Shown: positions 9,656 to 17,163 of the stretch, one piece after another
Position numbering within the stretch: position 1 is the first letter of the stretch
How the letters are laid out: each line of letters starts with the position of its first letter
Assembly (NCBI GenBank): GCA_020061465.1
Contig: JAGUYG010000073.1
Location: 1-48,077, forward strand
Direction: 5' to 3'
Source of the DNA: Ignavibacteriales bacterium
Lineage (GTDB): Bacteria; Bacteroidota; Ignavibacteria; Ignavibacteriales; Ignavibacteriaceae
Length of the DNA: 48,077 nt
The notes under the pieces: generated by a model
The model's database searches: none
The model's input: only the letters and a program-made list of their open reading frames with translations
What the model was told of the DNA's origin: nothing
Translations under genes and position numbers: made by a program

Positions 9656-9676
9656 TTCCCTCGTCCTCTCAGGGAA
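9656..9676. promoter_or_regulatory. Short dyad just upstream of the sigma-54 promoter
   Basis: TTCCCT (9656-9661) and AGGGAA (9671-9676) form a perfect 6-bp inverted repeat with a 9-base spacer. It ends 13 bases before the -24 element. It could be an activator site, though NtrC-type sites usually lie farther upstream, or simply the end-hairpin of the regulator transcript. Confidence 0.25.
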
Positions 9677-9688
9677 GAAATTTATATC

Positions 9689-9705
9689 CTGGCACGTAAA
9701 TCGCA
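9689..9705 (+). promoter_or_regulatory. Sigma-54 (-24/-12) promoter
   Basis: CTGGCACGTAAATCGCA matches the YTGGCACGNNNNTTGCW consensus except for one base (TCGC for TTGC). The invariant GG and GC are exactly 10 bases apart, as sigma-54 requires. Transcription would start near 9716, about 45 bases before the receiver gene. A sigma-54 activator is encoded immediately upstream. Confidence 0.8.
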
Positions 9706-9761
9706 TTCCTTTTTAATTGGCATTCACCAGTATTCCCTTAGAATGATATAGAATTTCAGCA

Positions 9762-10118
9762 ATGAAAAATATTTTATTTTATAGCCCAGACTTTAATATG
9801 TGCTATAGCTTATTGATGTACCTTCAAAACAGCTATAGAATAACAGCTACAACGGATATAAATGTACTTGAGCCTGTCTTCGCAGCCTCCGATTTTGATG
9901 TGATAATTATGGATGCCGAGCCGACTGAGAAGATTGCTGACTTATGCAAAAAACTGAAAATGTCGAACAATAATACTCCTGTAATTCTTACCTATGTTTA
10001 CCGAAACCAAATAAAAGAATTGGAAAGCGGAATAAAGCAATACGTAAACTCAATTTTTTATAAACCATTTGACCTAAACGAAGTCTCCTCAAAATTGTCT
10101 GCTTTAATGGTTAATTGA
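9762..10118 (+). CDS. Single-domain response-regulator receiver-like protein
   Basis: 118 residues with a CheY-like alpha/beta pattern. The expected phosphoacceptor is Asp51 (VIIMDAEP), the conserved Thr is in VILTYVY, and the Lys-Pro is in FYKPFDLNEV. The acidic pair at the first strand is reduced (FYSPD, Asp10 only), so metal binding and phosphorylation may be weakened. There is no output domain. It lies downstream of a sigma-54 promoter and next to uspA. It might modulate the kinase or act as a phosphate sink, but this is inference; it could also be a pseudo-receiver. Confidence 0.8.
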   Translation: MKNILFYSPDFNMCYSLLMYLQNSYRITATTDINVLEPVFAASDFDVIIMDAEPTEKIADLCKKLKMSNNNTPVILTYVYRNQIKELESGIKQYVNSIFYKPFDLNEVSSKLSALMVN

Positions 10119-10169
10119 AAGTAACATAAATGAAAAGAATCAGCCGCAGAAAACAAAAGGAAGGAAGTT

Positions 10170-10673
10170 ATGAGAGACTTAAAAAACATTTTAATCCCCA
10201 CGGATTTTTCTGAAAATTCTATTCAGGCTTTGGAGATAGCCCAATGCCTTGCAAATAAGCATCAATCCATTATACACCTGCTTCATACCATCGAACCAAT
10301 TCTTGCCTCTAAACAAACAATGTATAATTCTTTAAGCGAAAGATTTGTTAAGATAAGGATTGAAGAGGCAAACTCGTCCTTCAATTCAGTTATAGATAAG
10401 GTTTTTACCGGCGGTCTCGATATTATTAAAGTGATACGAATCGGCGAGCCTTCGGAAGAAATTTTGAAATACGCAAAAGACCAGAAGATCGATATGATAA
10501 TAATTGCGTCTCACGGCAGGACCGGACTTACAAACCGCACAACCGGAGGTGTAGCAGATCGATTGTTAAAGAATTCGGAAATCCCCATCATTTGCGTGAA
10601 ATCGGCAGGGATTATTAGGCAGGATATAAATTTCAAAAAGCGTATTACTTTTGCAGAAAATTGGGTTGGATAA
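10170..10673 (+). CDS. Universal stress protein (UspA family)
   Basis: 167 residues with the UspA fold. It opens ILIPTDFSENSIQALEIA, and the ATP-binding signature near the C-terminus reads SHGRTGLTNRTTGGVADRLL, followed by IPIICVKSA. This matches the ATP-binding class of the family (Gly-x2-Gly, nine or so residues, Gly). A strong AAGGAAGGA ribosome-binding site precedes the ATG. It follows the receiver gene by 51 bases, probably in one sigma-54-driven unit, which suggests a starvation or energy-stress response. The specific role of Usp proteins is generally not deducible from sequence. Confidence 0.92.
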   Translation: MRDLKNILIPTDFSENSIQALEIAQCLANKHQSIIHLLHTIEPILASKQTMYNSLSERFVKIRIEEANSSFNSVIDKVFTGGLDIIKVIRIGEPSEEILKYAKDQKIDMIIIASHGRTGLTNRTTGGVADRLLKNSEIPIICVKSAGIIRQDINFKKRITFAENWVG

Positions 10674-10754
10674 TTTTAAAATTGTGGTTATCTACAGTAT
10701 GTTTATGATAGTCGTTTGAGAATAAGACTACACCGGTTTATTGCACTATTTCGG

Positions 10755-10914
10755 TTACTAACTCACGTTACGCAGAGACTTATAAAACCTTGTCATAAAG
10801 ATCCTTGGAAAGGTCACTGGTTTCAGTCCCGAGTCGTCTCGGGATGCCTAATCATGCTACCTTCAAGGTCTAAGACAGTGACCTTGAAGGATAATGCGTA
10901 AGGTGAGTTACTAA
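10755..10914. mobile_element. Palindromic MITE-like element, about 160 bp
   Basis: The ends are 20-bp inverted repeats: TTACTAACTCACGTTACGCA (10755-10774) against the complement of 10895-10914, with two mismatches. Inside are further nested repeats: CCTTGGAAAGGTCACTG against the complementary CAGTGACCTTGAAGG, CCTTCAAGGTC against GACCTTGAAGG, and CCCGAG/CTCGGG. The whole unit can fold into one long hairpin. There is no transposase, so it would be non-autonomous. No clear target duplication is visible. Confidence 0.65.
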
Positions 10915-11325
10915 GACTTTTCCACTCGAATCAAGTTATACTTTAAACATTAATTTTAGCTTACAATTGCAGCGTGCATAACAGAAAATAACATCTGTCC
11001 GCTGGATAAAAAAATTAGTAATTCAAGTATGTATCGCAACAAATTTGAAGTTGATTCCATATCATAACTATTTTGCCGACAAATGAAAATTGCCGAAAAT
11101 TACCGTCGGTCTTAAGCGACGGATCTTAAAATTTATATTTTTGGCTTTAGCCGCCTAAAAAAATCCTCAAACTCTTCATTATTATTTTTATGATTATTTT
11201 AAGAACAGTCTTTAAAATTTTTATGCAATCTGAAAAGTTTGATCTACTTCTCCAATGAAATCAAAATTGAATATTTCTTTAAGAATCGATTTATGTAATT
11301 TCTGTTCACTCAGCTATTAATTGTT
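10915..11325. other. Intergenic stretch without recognisable gene
   Basis: AT-rich sequence between the MITE-like element and the DUF2279 gene. The only structure noticed is a hairpin of ACCGTCG and CGACGG at about 11102-11124, without a T-run. No promoter matching the Bacteroidota pattern was found for the downstream gene. Confidence 0.5.
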
Positions 11326-12201
11326 ATGCTAAGGTCTTCAGCAATATTCACAACCGCTATAATGATTGTAGTCGTCCTTTACATTTCATCTCCTTATTTA
11401 TTCTGCCAGGACGCACCGGATTCATCAATTACGAATCCCGATCCTCTAAAGCTTAGCATCATTGGCGGCGTTACTACAGGTGGTTTTATATATGGGCATA
11501 TTCTTTCCTCTGAACTTTGGTGGAAAGGCGAAAAAAGTAATTTCCACTTTGAGTGGAATTATGATTGGTCATACGCTTTAGGTTCCGATAAGTTCGGGCA
11601 TTTTTATTTCCCTTACCTTGCCGTTAATCTTTATACTCAAGCTTTTGAATGGGCTGGACTCAACCGAAAACAGAGCATGTGGTACTCCGCATCGATTGCT
11701 TTGCTCTATCAAACCTATGTTGAAATTAAAGACGGGTTTTCCGCACAGTGGGGATTTAGCTGGGGAGATTTTGCGGCAAATACTGCGGGTGCTCTTTATC
11801 CGCTATTGCAAGAAAATTCTGAACTGCTTCGCAATATTAATTTTAAGATGAGCTACTATCCTTCCGAAAGATTCAGAAATAACTCACATAAAGCAATAAT
11901 AGACGACTATGAGAGCAGCTATAACTGGATAACTTTCGACGTAAAAAATTTTCTTCCTGACAATCTTAAAAGTTATTGGCCTGCATTTATTAATTTAACT
12001 ATCGGACACAGCGTAAAAAGATTGGACATTTCAAATGAAAGTTATCATGAATTGTTTGTAGGATTGGATTGGAATCTTGAAGGGCTGCCGGGCGATCATT
12101 GGCTGCTTAAGCTGCTAAAGAAGAATTTAAATTTCTACCATCTTCCTGCACCAACGATAAGGATTCTGCCCGGTATTATTTGGTATGGATTAAAATTTTA
12201 A
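11326..12201 (+). CDS. DUF2279 (YfiM-like) family protein, exported
   Basis: 291 residues. A hydrophobic N-terminus (about 8-30, ending near SSPYLFCQ) looks like a signal peptide. The body contains GSDKFGHFYFPYLAVNLY and SAQWGFSWGDFAANTAGA, the Asp-Lys-x-Gly-His and Gly-Asp segments seen in DUF2279 proteins. The second half has alternating aromatic segments, possibly envelope-associated, but no beta-barrel can be claimed. The function of the family is not established. The gene is convergent with the deacetylase; the two stop codons abut. No operon partner. Confidence 0.65.
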   Translation: MLRSSAIFTTAIMIVVVLYISSPYLFCQDAPDSSITNPDPLKLSIIGGVTTGGFIYGHILSSELWWKGEKSNFHFEWNYDWSYALGSDKFGHFYFPYLAVNLYTQAFEWAGLNRKQSMWYSASIALLYQTYVEIKDGFSAQWGFSWGDFAANTAGALYPLLQENSELLRNINFKMSYYPSERFRNNSHKAIIDDYESSYNWITFDVKNFLPDNLKSYWPAFINLTIGHSVKRLDISNESYHELFVGLDWNLEGLPGDHWLLKLLKKNLNFYHLPAPTIRILPGIIWYGLKF

Positions 12202-13053
12202 TTAAATATTATCAAGTCTCCGAAAAGTATAACCTCTCTTCTTCAATTCGGTTATTAGCTCATCTAAGCGATTGTAAAACTTCTCTTCTCTTCTCGGATC
12301 GGTACCAAAATGGATTAGGAGTATAAATCCGTTTAACCCGCAAGAGCTGCTTTCTTCATAACTTAAAATTTTATTATAAATAAAATCGTTACTGAAATAT
12401 CTTTCACCCATTTCGGGTATCGTCCAATCCTGATTTGAATAAGTACCTGGAGTAAAATTTATTATTGTTAATCCAATTTCCCTGCACCATTCGCTTATTT
12501 CCGAATTATACCACTCATAGGGCGGAAGGAAATAAGAAGCATCGGTTTTTTGAATACCGAATTTTCCCATCTCAGTATAATTATCTAAAACATCTTTTCT
12601 GAATTCTTCTTTTGTAATTATAGTCGAATCCCTGTTTTCCCACGAAGCATATAACAAATGTTTATCCGAGTGTGCACCTAAATAATGTCCATAATCTTTT
12701 AGATTAAAAATCATATCCTCAAAATCTTTATTCCGATAAAAATCACCCGTGAAGAAAAACGAAGCTTTTACATCGTTCCCATTTAATGTTTTTGTTATTG
12801 TTTCAAAACCATCGGCAAATTCGTGGGCAGTAAATACAAGATTTATTTCTTTCTTTGTCGTATCTGTCCTAATTATCCCGCCGTGTGAATAGATATTTTT
12901 ACTTTCATCTAATTCTTTCCTCTGCAGTTCATTTTTTTTATTTGCTTCACAAATATCGCTACTTGAAGCATAAGCCGGTTGTGCTATTATCTGAAAGCAG
13001 ACAAAAAACAAGAGAATAAGATAAATCTTCCCGAATGTTATCACGTTAATCAA
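12202..13053 (-). CDS. Polysaccharide deacetylase-like (NodB-fold) exported protein
   Basis: 283 residues. The N-terminal hydrophobic segment (about 4-27, ending AQPAYA) is a probable Sec signal. NodB-homology features: the metal-binding motif GAHSDKH (His128, His132), a PPYEW segment where the RxPxG motif usually lies, and LLIHFG near the end for the LxH motif. Motif 1 is unusual: FTAHEFADG replaces TFDD, so the usual base/metal Asp pair is not present in canonical form. I recall similar motif-1 variants in Bacteroidota proteins of this fold, so it may be a subfamily trait. The start codon is TTG at 13053 or GTG at 13044. The substrate is unknown. Confidence 0.75.
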   Translation of the reverse strand: MINVITFGKIYLILLFFVCFQIIAQPAYASSSDICEANKKNELQRKELDESKNIYSHGGIIRTDTTKKEINLVFTAHEFADGFETITKTLNGNDVKASFFFTGDFYRNKDFEDMIFNLKDYGHYLGAHSDKHLLYASWENRDSTIITKEEFRKDVLDNYTEMGKFGIQKTDASYFLPPYEWYNSEISEWCREIGLTIINFTPGTYSNQDWTIPEMGERYFSNDFIYNKILSYEESSSCGLNGFILLIHFGTDPRREEKFYNRLDELITELKKRGYTFRRLDNI

Positions 13054-13060
13054 ACCAATT

Positions 13061-13084
13061 TTAATTTACTCAAGTTAACCGCTT
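13061..13084. repeat. Left terminal inverted repeat of the IS
   Basis: It pairs with the complement of 14423-14446 with four mismatches. It lies 64 bases before the transposase start. Confidence 0.75.
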
Positions 13085-13147
13085 GAGATAAAAATGTTAG
13101 AAATTATTTAATTTTGAAATAAAAATAACAAATTCTAAGGTAATAAA

Positions 13148-13822
13148 ATGTTTAAGCTTCAAAGAGTTCCTTTGCAAGTTGAGACTTTATTATATGAACT
13201 CCAGATATTTTTTAACGATCATCAATGGCTGCATTTCCAGAGTATTTTATTAGCACTTTTAGTAACACTATATAAAGCTACATTAATAGGTATGGTAAAA
13301 GTTCTTAGTATTGGTAGACACATAAGTAAACATAATGAGTTCTTAAATGATTGCTCTGTAATTTTAAGTAAGGTTCTAAAATTCCAGGCAATGCTAATAC
13401 TGAATTTACTTAAGAAATCCGGCAAAGCAATTTATTTTATTATTGACGATACTTCTAATAAAAAGCGTGGCAAACATATATTAGCAGCGTTTAAGTTTTT
13501 TAATCATACATGCAAACAATATATATGGGGACAGCAATTAGTTTGCGCAATATTAGAATATCGTGGCATAGTAATTCCATATGCAATAGAAGTATATATT
13601 CCGAAAGATACAGCAAAAGCGAACGGGTATGAATTTAAGAAAAAGACACAAATAGCTTCAGAAATTCTGAATACATTTGAAGCAGATGAAAAACAGCAAG
13701 ACTTTGTAGTTGCAGATACCTATTATGCTTCACCGGCAATAATGAAAATATGTCGAAGCAACAAATACAGCTTTGTTTCAATGCTCAAGACAAATAGGAT
13801 ATTAAAAATATCAAAGAAATAA
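13148..13822 (+). pseudogene. IS4-family transposase, N-terminal part
   Basis: 224 residues up to a premature stop. It contains the first catalytic Asp in YFIIDDTSNKKRGKH and the second in VVADTYYASP, the pattern of the IS4-type DDE transposases (IS4/IS701/ISH3-like relatives). The reading frame then ends at KISKK. The preceding plus-one alternative frame is closed at 13795 and open after it, so continuity with the C-terminal part needs a frame change between about 13798 and 13822. The rest of the enzyme continues at 13876. Confidence 0.85.
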
Positions 13823-13875
13823 ATAAATGTTCAAGTTATACAAAACGATTCTTTCCTAAGAAAAAAAGTAAAAGA

Positions 13876-14424
13876 ATGATAAAAATAGGTTCTGGGAATC
13901 CTCCAAAGGAGTCCATTCGGACATCCCTTCGGGAAAATAAATATCAAACCCATAGTCAAAAAGTAAGCTTGAAAACCGGAGGAGCAGTTAAGATAGTCTG
14001 TACAAGAAGTCTATCACATCGCACTGTGAAGACAATGTTTACAACTAACACCTCTCTTGCGATTGAATCAATCTTAACTGCCTATAATAAGCGATGGTCA
14101 ATAGAAGTATTTTTCAAAATGAGCAAACAATATTTAGGTTTAAAAGCATATCAAAATAGAAACCTTAAGGCTGTTGAATCTGCCGTGAGGTTATCTTTGA
14201 TATCATATAACCTCCTGACCCACGCCTTCATTGAAAAAGTGCGTGCACAAGGTAAAAGACTAACAGACAAAAGGCTTGCTCAATTTTCTGTATTAGATAC
14301 AAGAGATCATCTAAGAAGAATAGCTATGATTGATTCAATCGATTATTGTCTTGAACAAAATGTCAATAAACCAAGGAACATTATAATAAAAGAAATTAAA
14401 AATTGTCGTTGGCTGCTTAGTTAA
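13876..14424 (+). pseudogene. IS4-family transposase, C-terminal part
   Basis: 182 residues from the first Met; the frame is open from 13798. It carries YNKRWSIEVFFKMSKQYLG, the Y-(2)-R-(3)-E-(6)-K signature of IS4-type transposases with the catalytic Glu. The part before it has a compact GC-rich stretch (about 13904-13937, with CCTCCAAAGGAG and CCCTTCGGG) unlike the AT-rich rest, perhaps a small insertion. It ends at the inner edge of the right terminal repeat. Confidence 0.85.
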
Positions 14425-14446
14425 GAGGTCAATTTGAGTTAATTAA
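14423..14446. repeat. Right terminal inverted repeat of the IS
   Basis: The complement matches 13061-13084 at 20 of 24 positions. It overlaps the last two bases of the transposase stop codon. Confidence 0.75.
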
Positions 14447-14567
14447 TCTTTTTACTTTCTCCCTCGCGAGAGTTGGGTAAAGGGGAGTTATTTTAATCAG
14501 CTATGGTTTGTACGTTTTCGATGAAGCGAACTGATAAAACTAGATCAACATAAATCTAAGATTTTTT

Positions 14568-14786
14568 TTATTTTGCTATTAAAAATTCGTCAACTGTAAT
14601 TCCAGATTTTCTTATAAGACCTCTCAATAATCCTGGGGCTAGTTCTTTATGATTTGGTACTGATAAGGTAGGTTTTGATTTGTGATACAAAATTAGATGG
14701 CTTCCCGTTTGATGATGCAGGATATATTAAAATTTTTCAAATATTTGTACGACCTGTATACCTGAAAAATTAGATAGTAAACCCAC
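14568..14786 (-). pseudogene. hicA: HicA-like toxin with an in-frame stop codon
   Basis: Starting from the GTG at 14786, the frame reads VGLLSNFSGIQVVQIFEKF, then TAA (14727-14729), then YILHHQTGSHLILYHK and on to GLLRGLIRKSGITVDEFLI and a final stop. This is a full-length HicA (about 72 residues) with the catalytic His in QTGSH. The conserved Gly after EKF is replaced by the stop. HicA is a small double-stranded-RNA-binding-fold mRNA interferase. The start overlaps the hicB stop (TAGTG). Either the toxin is dead or the stop is a sequencing error. Confidence 0.75.
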
Positions 14787-15013
14787 TATACCAATACCTC
14801 TCCTAAAAATATTTCGCTATCTTCATCATGCTTTGCAGGATTGAATCTGCCAAGTTCAATTTCAACTTCTAACCATCCTTTAATTGCATCCTTAGCGTTG
14901 TTTAGGGTTTCATCAATTGTTTTGCCCTGACTCATGCAGCCAACAAGTTCAGGAACATCAACTACATAACCTTCATATTCTTTATCATAACTTATAATTA
15001 CTTTGAATTTCAT
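14786..15013 (-). CDS. hicB: HicB-like antitoxin
   Basis: 75 residues with the HicB fold: MKFKVIISYDKEYEGYVVDVPELVGCMSQGKTIDETLNNAKDAI is split here as the typical strand pattern YVVDVPELVGC, then SQGKTIDETLNNAKDAIKGW. No C-terminal DNA-binding domain is present. It normally neutralises HicA by direct binding. Gene order is antitoxin first, toxin second, joined by a one-base stop-start overlap, so the toxin would be translationally coupled. The partner toxin is broken, leaving this an orphan antitoxin in effect. Confidence 0.85.
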   Translation of the reverse strand: MKFKVIISYDKEYEGYVVDVPELVGCMSQGKTIDETLNNAKDAIKGWLEVEIELGRFNPAKHDEDSEIFLGEVLV

Positions 15014-15486
15014 TTTAATTTACTCCTCAAAATGATAGTAAAGTTTTCAATTTTCGTGACTATTAAAAACAGGTAAGAAATTCAACCATCTTCCTATTTT
15101 CCTCGTTTGTATCATTCCGACCGACGGTACGCTTGCGAACACATTGCGAAAGCTTTCTCTAAAAAAGTTTTTCCTAAATGCAATCATTATCACCCTCACA
15201 GAACTCTATTTACCCCGTCGAATTCACTCCATCTGACTGGCGAGGTAAGGCAAATTTCTTTTTTACTTTTATTTTTTTCCTTCCTGCCCGGCTACCAGCC
15301 CGATCCACTCGAACAACATGGTTGGGCGGGCAATTTCGTTCTGGCGGGACTTGGTCAGGCGGGTTTCCTTTTTCTATTCACTCTTCACATACCACCTTTT
15401 TTCGAAAAAGTTTTTCTGCTTCAGAGGTTTTCTTATTGAAAAGTATTTCGTGCTAATGCGTATCATCATCTAAATGAAATAGGCTA
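15014..15486. other. Gene-free stretch with degenerate GC-rich repeats
   Basis: No convincing ORF; the two overlapping plus-strand frames here have no recognisable features. Between 15288 and 15368 there are several GC-rich blocks (CTGCCCGG, AGCCCGAT, GGGCGGGC, GGCGGG) that resemble decayed copies of the palindromes at 16441 and 17191. The motif AAAAAGTTTTTC occurs twice (near 15163 and 15404). Confidence 0.5.
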
Positions 15487-15942
15487 TTACGACCGTAAAG
15501 GTTTGTAAGCGGACATGCAATATGAATTTATTAATTGGGTATCGTCGAGCAAAAGAGGAGTTAATTTTAAGGTTCGGATGTATACTGATTTTATAACATC
15601 AGGTATGTATTCATGCACAATTGAATTCCTGAGTTCACGCATTTCAATCATTACTTGTGCACTTTTGATCAGATTTTTTTTCTCTGCTAAATTAATTGAA
15701 TCTCTTACTGTGGTTATTTCATCAAGGTCAATCGAGTGAATTGTTTTTATTACTCTTTGTATTATTATATCGTTTAACCTGGCAAAACGGGACGTAAGGT
15801 TTTCAAATGCATCCAGTTCTTTTAGTGTATATTCCTTTTTTGATTTGATTCTAATACATTTTTTATAACTGTATTTTAAAATTGAAGCGGCATCATTCAT
15901 CAATTTCAATTCACTTTGAAGCAGCGCGATTTTCTTATTCAT
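15487..15942 (-). CDS. hepT: HepT-like ribonuclease toxin (HEPN domain)
   Basis: 151 residues, mainly helical. The HEPN signature RX4HXY is intact as RNSIVHEY (Arg105, His110, Tyr112). In characterised MntA-HepT systems HepT is an RNase toxin whose Tyr in this motif is AMPylated by MntA. The MntA-like gene lies 16 bases upstream on the same strand, supporting the pairing. HepT proteins of this length are normal. The sequence from about 113 to the end is less conserved. Confidence 0.8.
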   Translation of the reverse strand: MNKKIALLQSELKLMNDAASILKYSYKKCIRIKSKKEYTLKELDAFENLTSRFARLNDIIIQRVIKTIHSIDLDEITTVRDSINLAEKKNLIKSAQVMIEMRELRNSIVHEYIPDVIKSVYIRTLKLTPLLLDDTQLINSYCMSAYKPLRS

Positions 15943-15958
15943 TTTACTTTATTAGTTC

Positions 15959-16243
15959 TTAGGTTATTCTGACGGACTCGTCGTATACTAAATCAACAAA
16001 TGGATTTGATCTGTCCTTAGTAATTATTATGTCTATCTTTTGATCGCCAAGTAATTCTTTTAGCTCTGATTTTATTTTTAACTTTTTATCAAAATTTAAC
16101 TTATCTGAAAAGACGAGCAAATCTATATCCCCTCCTTTTTTATGGTCATAAATCCTCGAACCAAACAAATAAACCTCTGCATGATTATCATATTTGGCAA
16201 TAACCGATTTAATAGCCTTTATTTCATTATTTGCCAGACGCAT
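15959..16243 (-). CDS. mntA: MntA-like nucleotidyltransferase antitoxin
   Basis: 94 residues with a minimal nucleotidyltransferase domain. The motif GSRIYDHKKGGDIDLLVF gives Gly28-Ser29 and the catalytic Asp39 and Asp41, followed by KIDIIITK with the third acidic position. MntA transfers AMP groups to the HepT toxin, silencing it. It is encoded first, followed after 16 bases by hepT. It belongs to the accessory region between a broken HicBA and IS debris. All catalytic residues seem present, so unlike its neighbours this module may be active. Confidence 0.85.
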   Translation of the reverse strand: MRLANNEIKAIKSVIAKYDNHAEVYLFGSRIYDHKKGGDIDLLVFSDKLNFDKKLKIKSELKELLGDQKIDIIITKDRSNPFVDLVYDESVRIT

Positions 16244-16638
16244 AATTCCTTAATTCCATTTTTTCATTGCATAATATATTCTATAGCTAACATCTAAGCA
16301 AATAGAAGCGAAAATATGTAACAATACGAAAATCAAAATCACCGCTGTCCTAAATAAAAATTAAATTTAGATTTTCATGCTAATAAATAAAATATTTAAA
16401 GGTTTTTTTCAACCACATCGAACTCATCCCAACCCTTTTCCCTGCCTGCCAAAGAACTTGTTCGGCGGGCAGGTTATATAAAGAAGGGCTTATTGACAAA
16501 ATTAACTTTACATTTAACATCCTGACCGAACTATAAACTATAAATGTAAAGACATAATAGCTAATAAGTCTCTCTCTTTGTAAGCTGACACTTAGACACA
16601 CTTAACACCGAGGGTATTGTTCCTTATATTTTGGGGGT
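16244..16638. other. Gene-free stretch with one palindrome
   Basis: AT-rich, no ORF of note. The single structured segment is CCTGCCTGCC/GGCGGGCAGG at 16441-16473, a 10-bp inverted repeat with one mismatch and a 13-base spacer, clearly GC-richer than its surroundings and related to the repeat at 17191-17211. Confidence 0.5.
16441..16473. repeat. GC-rich REP-like palindrome
   Basis: CCTGCCTGCC and GGCGGGCAGG flank 13 bases. The same CCTGCCTGC core appears at 17191 inside the MITE-like element, and decayed forms lie at 15288-15368, so this is probably a dispersed repeat family. Confidence 0.6.
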
Positions 16639-17163
16639 ATGCAGATTTGTGGAAGAGAATTTACTTCCGGACTGATTGAAAGAATTCAAAGAACAATTCA
16701 GATGAGCTCGGATAGATCCAGAAGTAATCTATCGCGAGAGGTTTACCAATGGATGGATTGGCGCTCAGCCAATGGAAAACTGCAAGAGGTTAGTTGTAGA
16801 AAGACATTATTAGAGTTGCATCGTAGGAAAGTTATCGAACTGCCGGTCTGTGATAAAGAATATAGTTTTCAAAAACCTTCTTCAAAAGAAAAAATAATAC
16901 TTCCTGAATTCGTTAAGACTAATTGTAAGCTTGAAGAATTAGGAAAAATAGAAGTCTTTCCGGTTAGCAGCAGATATAGTAAAGATTCTAAGATATGGAA
17001 TGCCATGATGGATAAATATCATTATCTTGGAAAGGGTCCATTATGTGGAGCTCAGATACGTTACCTGGTAAGCTCGGAGAAATATGGAGTGGTTGGGGAA
17101 TTAAGTTTCAGTACCTCTAGTAAGGTTTTTATTTCTTGTTGTATGTCCCAGACTTTTAGAGAT
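16639..17163 (+). pseudogene. DUF4338 protein, 3' truncated
   Basis: The recognisable part runs to about residue 160: WNAMMDKYHYLGKGPLCGAQ, then IRYLVSSEKYGVVGELSFS is the start of the DUF4338 domain found in IS-associated proteins and in DruA of the Druantia defence system. Full proteins are usually over 300 residues; here the domain stops after SFSTSS and the frame runs into the repeat element at 17164. Whether the ancestor was a transposon protein or a defence gene cannot be decided from the fragment. No other Druantia gene is nearby. Confidence 0.7.

Larger units (their letters stand above)
13061..14446 (+). mobile_element. IS4-type insertion sequence with frameshifted transposase
   Basis: Terminal inverted repeats of 24 bp: 13061-13084 (TTAATTTACTCAAGTTAACC and four more bases) against the complement of 14423-14446, matching at 20 of 24 positions. 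They enclose a DDE transposase in two frames. No target-site duplication is evident. At about 1.39 kb it has a normal IS length, so the element is complete in outline but probably inactive. Confidence 0.8.

Noticed and set aside
10716-10901. 61-codon plus-strand ORF
   Set aside because: It lies almost entirely within the palindromic MITE-like element, has no recognisable domain and its composition follows the repeat.
13798-13822. Programmed ribosomal frameshift in the IS transposase
   Set aside because: No canonical X-XXY-YYZ slippery heptamer in frame and no clear downstream stimulatory stem, so a decay mutation is simpler.
14459-14488. CTCCCTCGCGAGAG block followed by GGGTAAAGGGGAG
   Set aside because: It resembles the palindromes at the right end of the window, but too diverged to assign to that family.
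15107-15456. Two overlapping plus-strand ORFs of about 92-110 codons
   Set aside because: Rich in Pro, Phe and Ser from the T/C-rich repeats, no ribosome-binding site or family, and they overlap each other in different frames.
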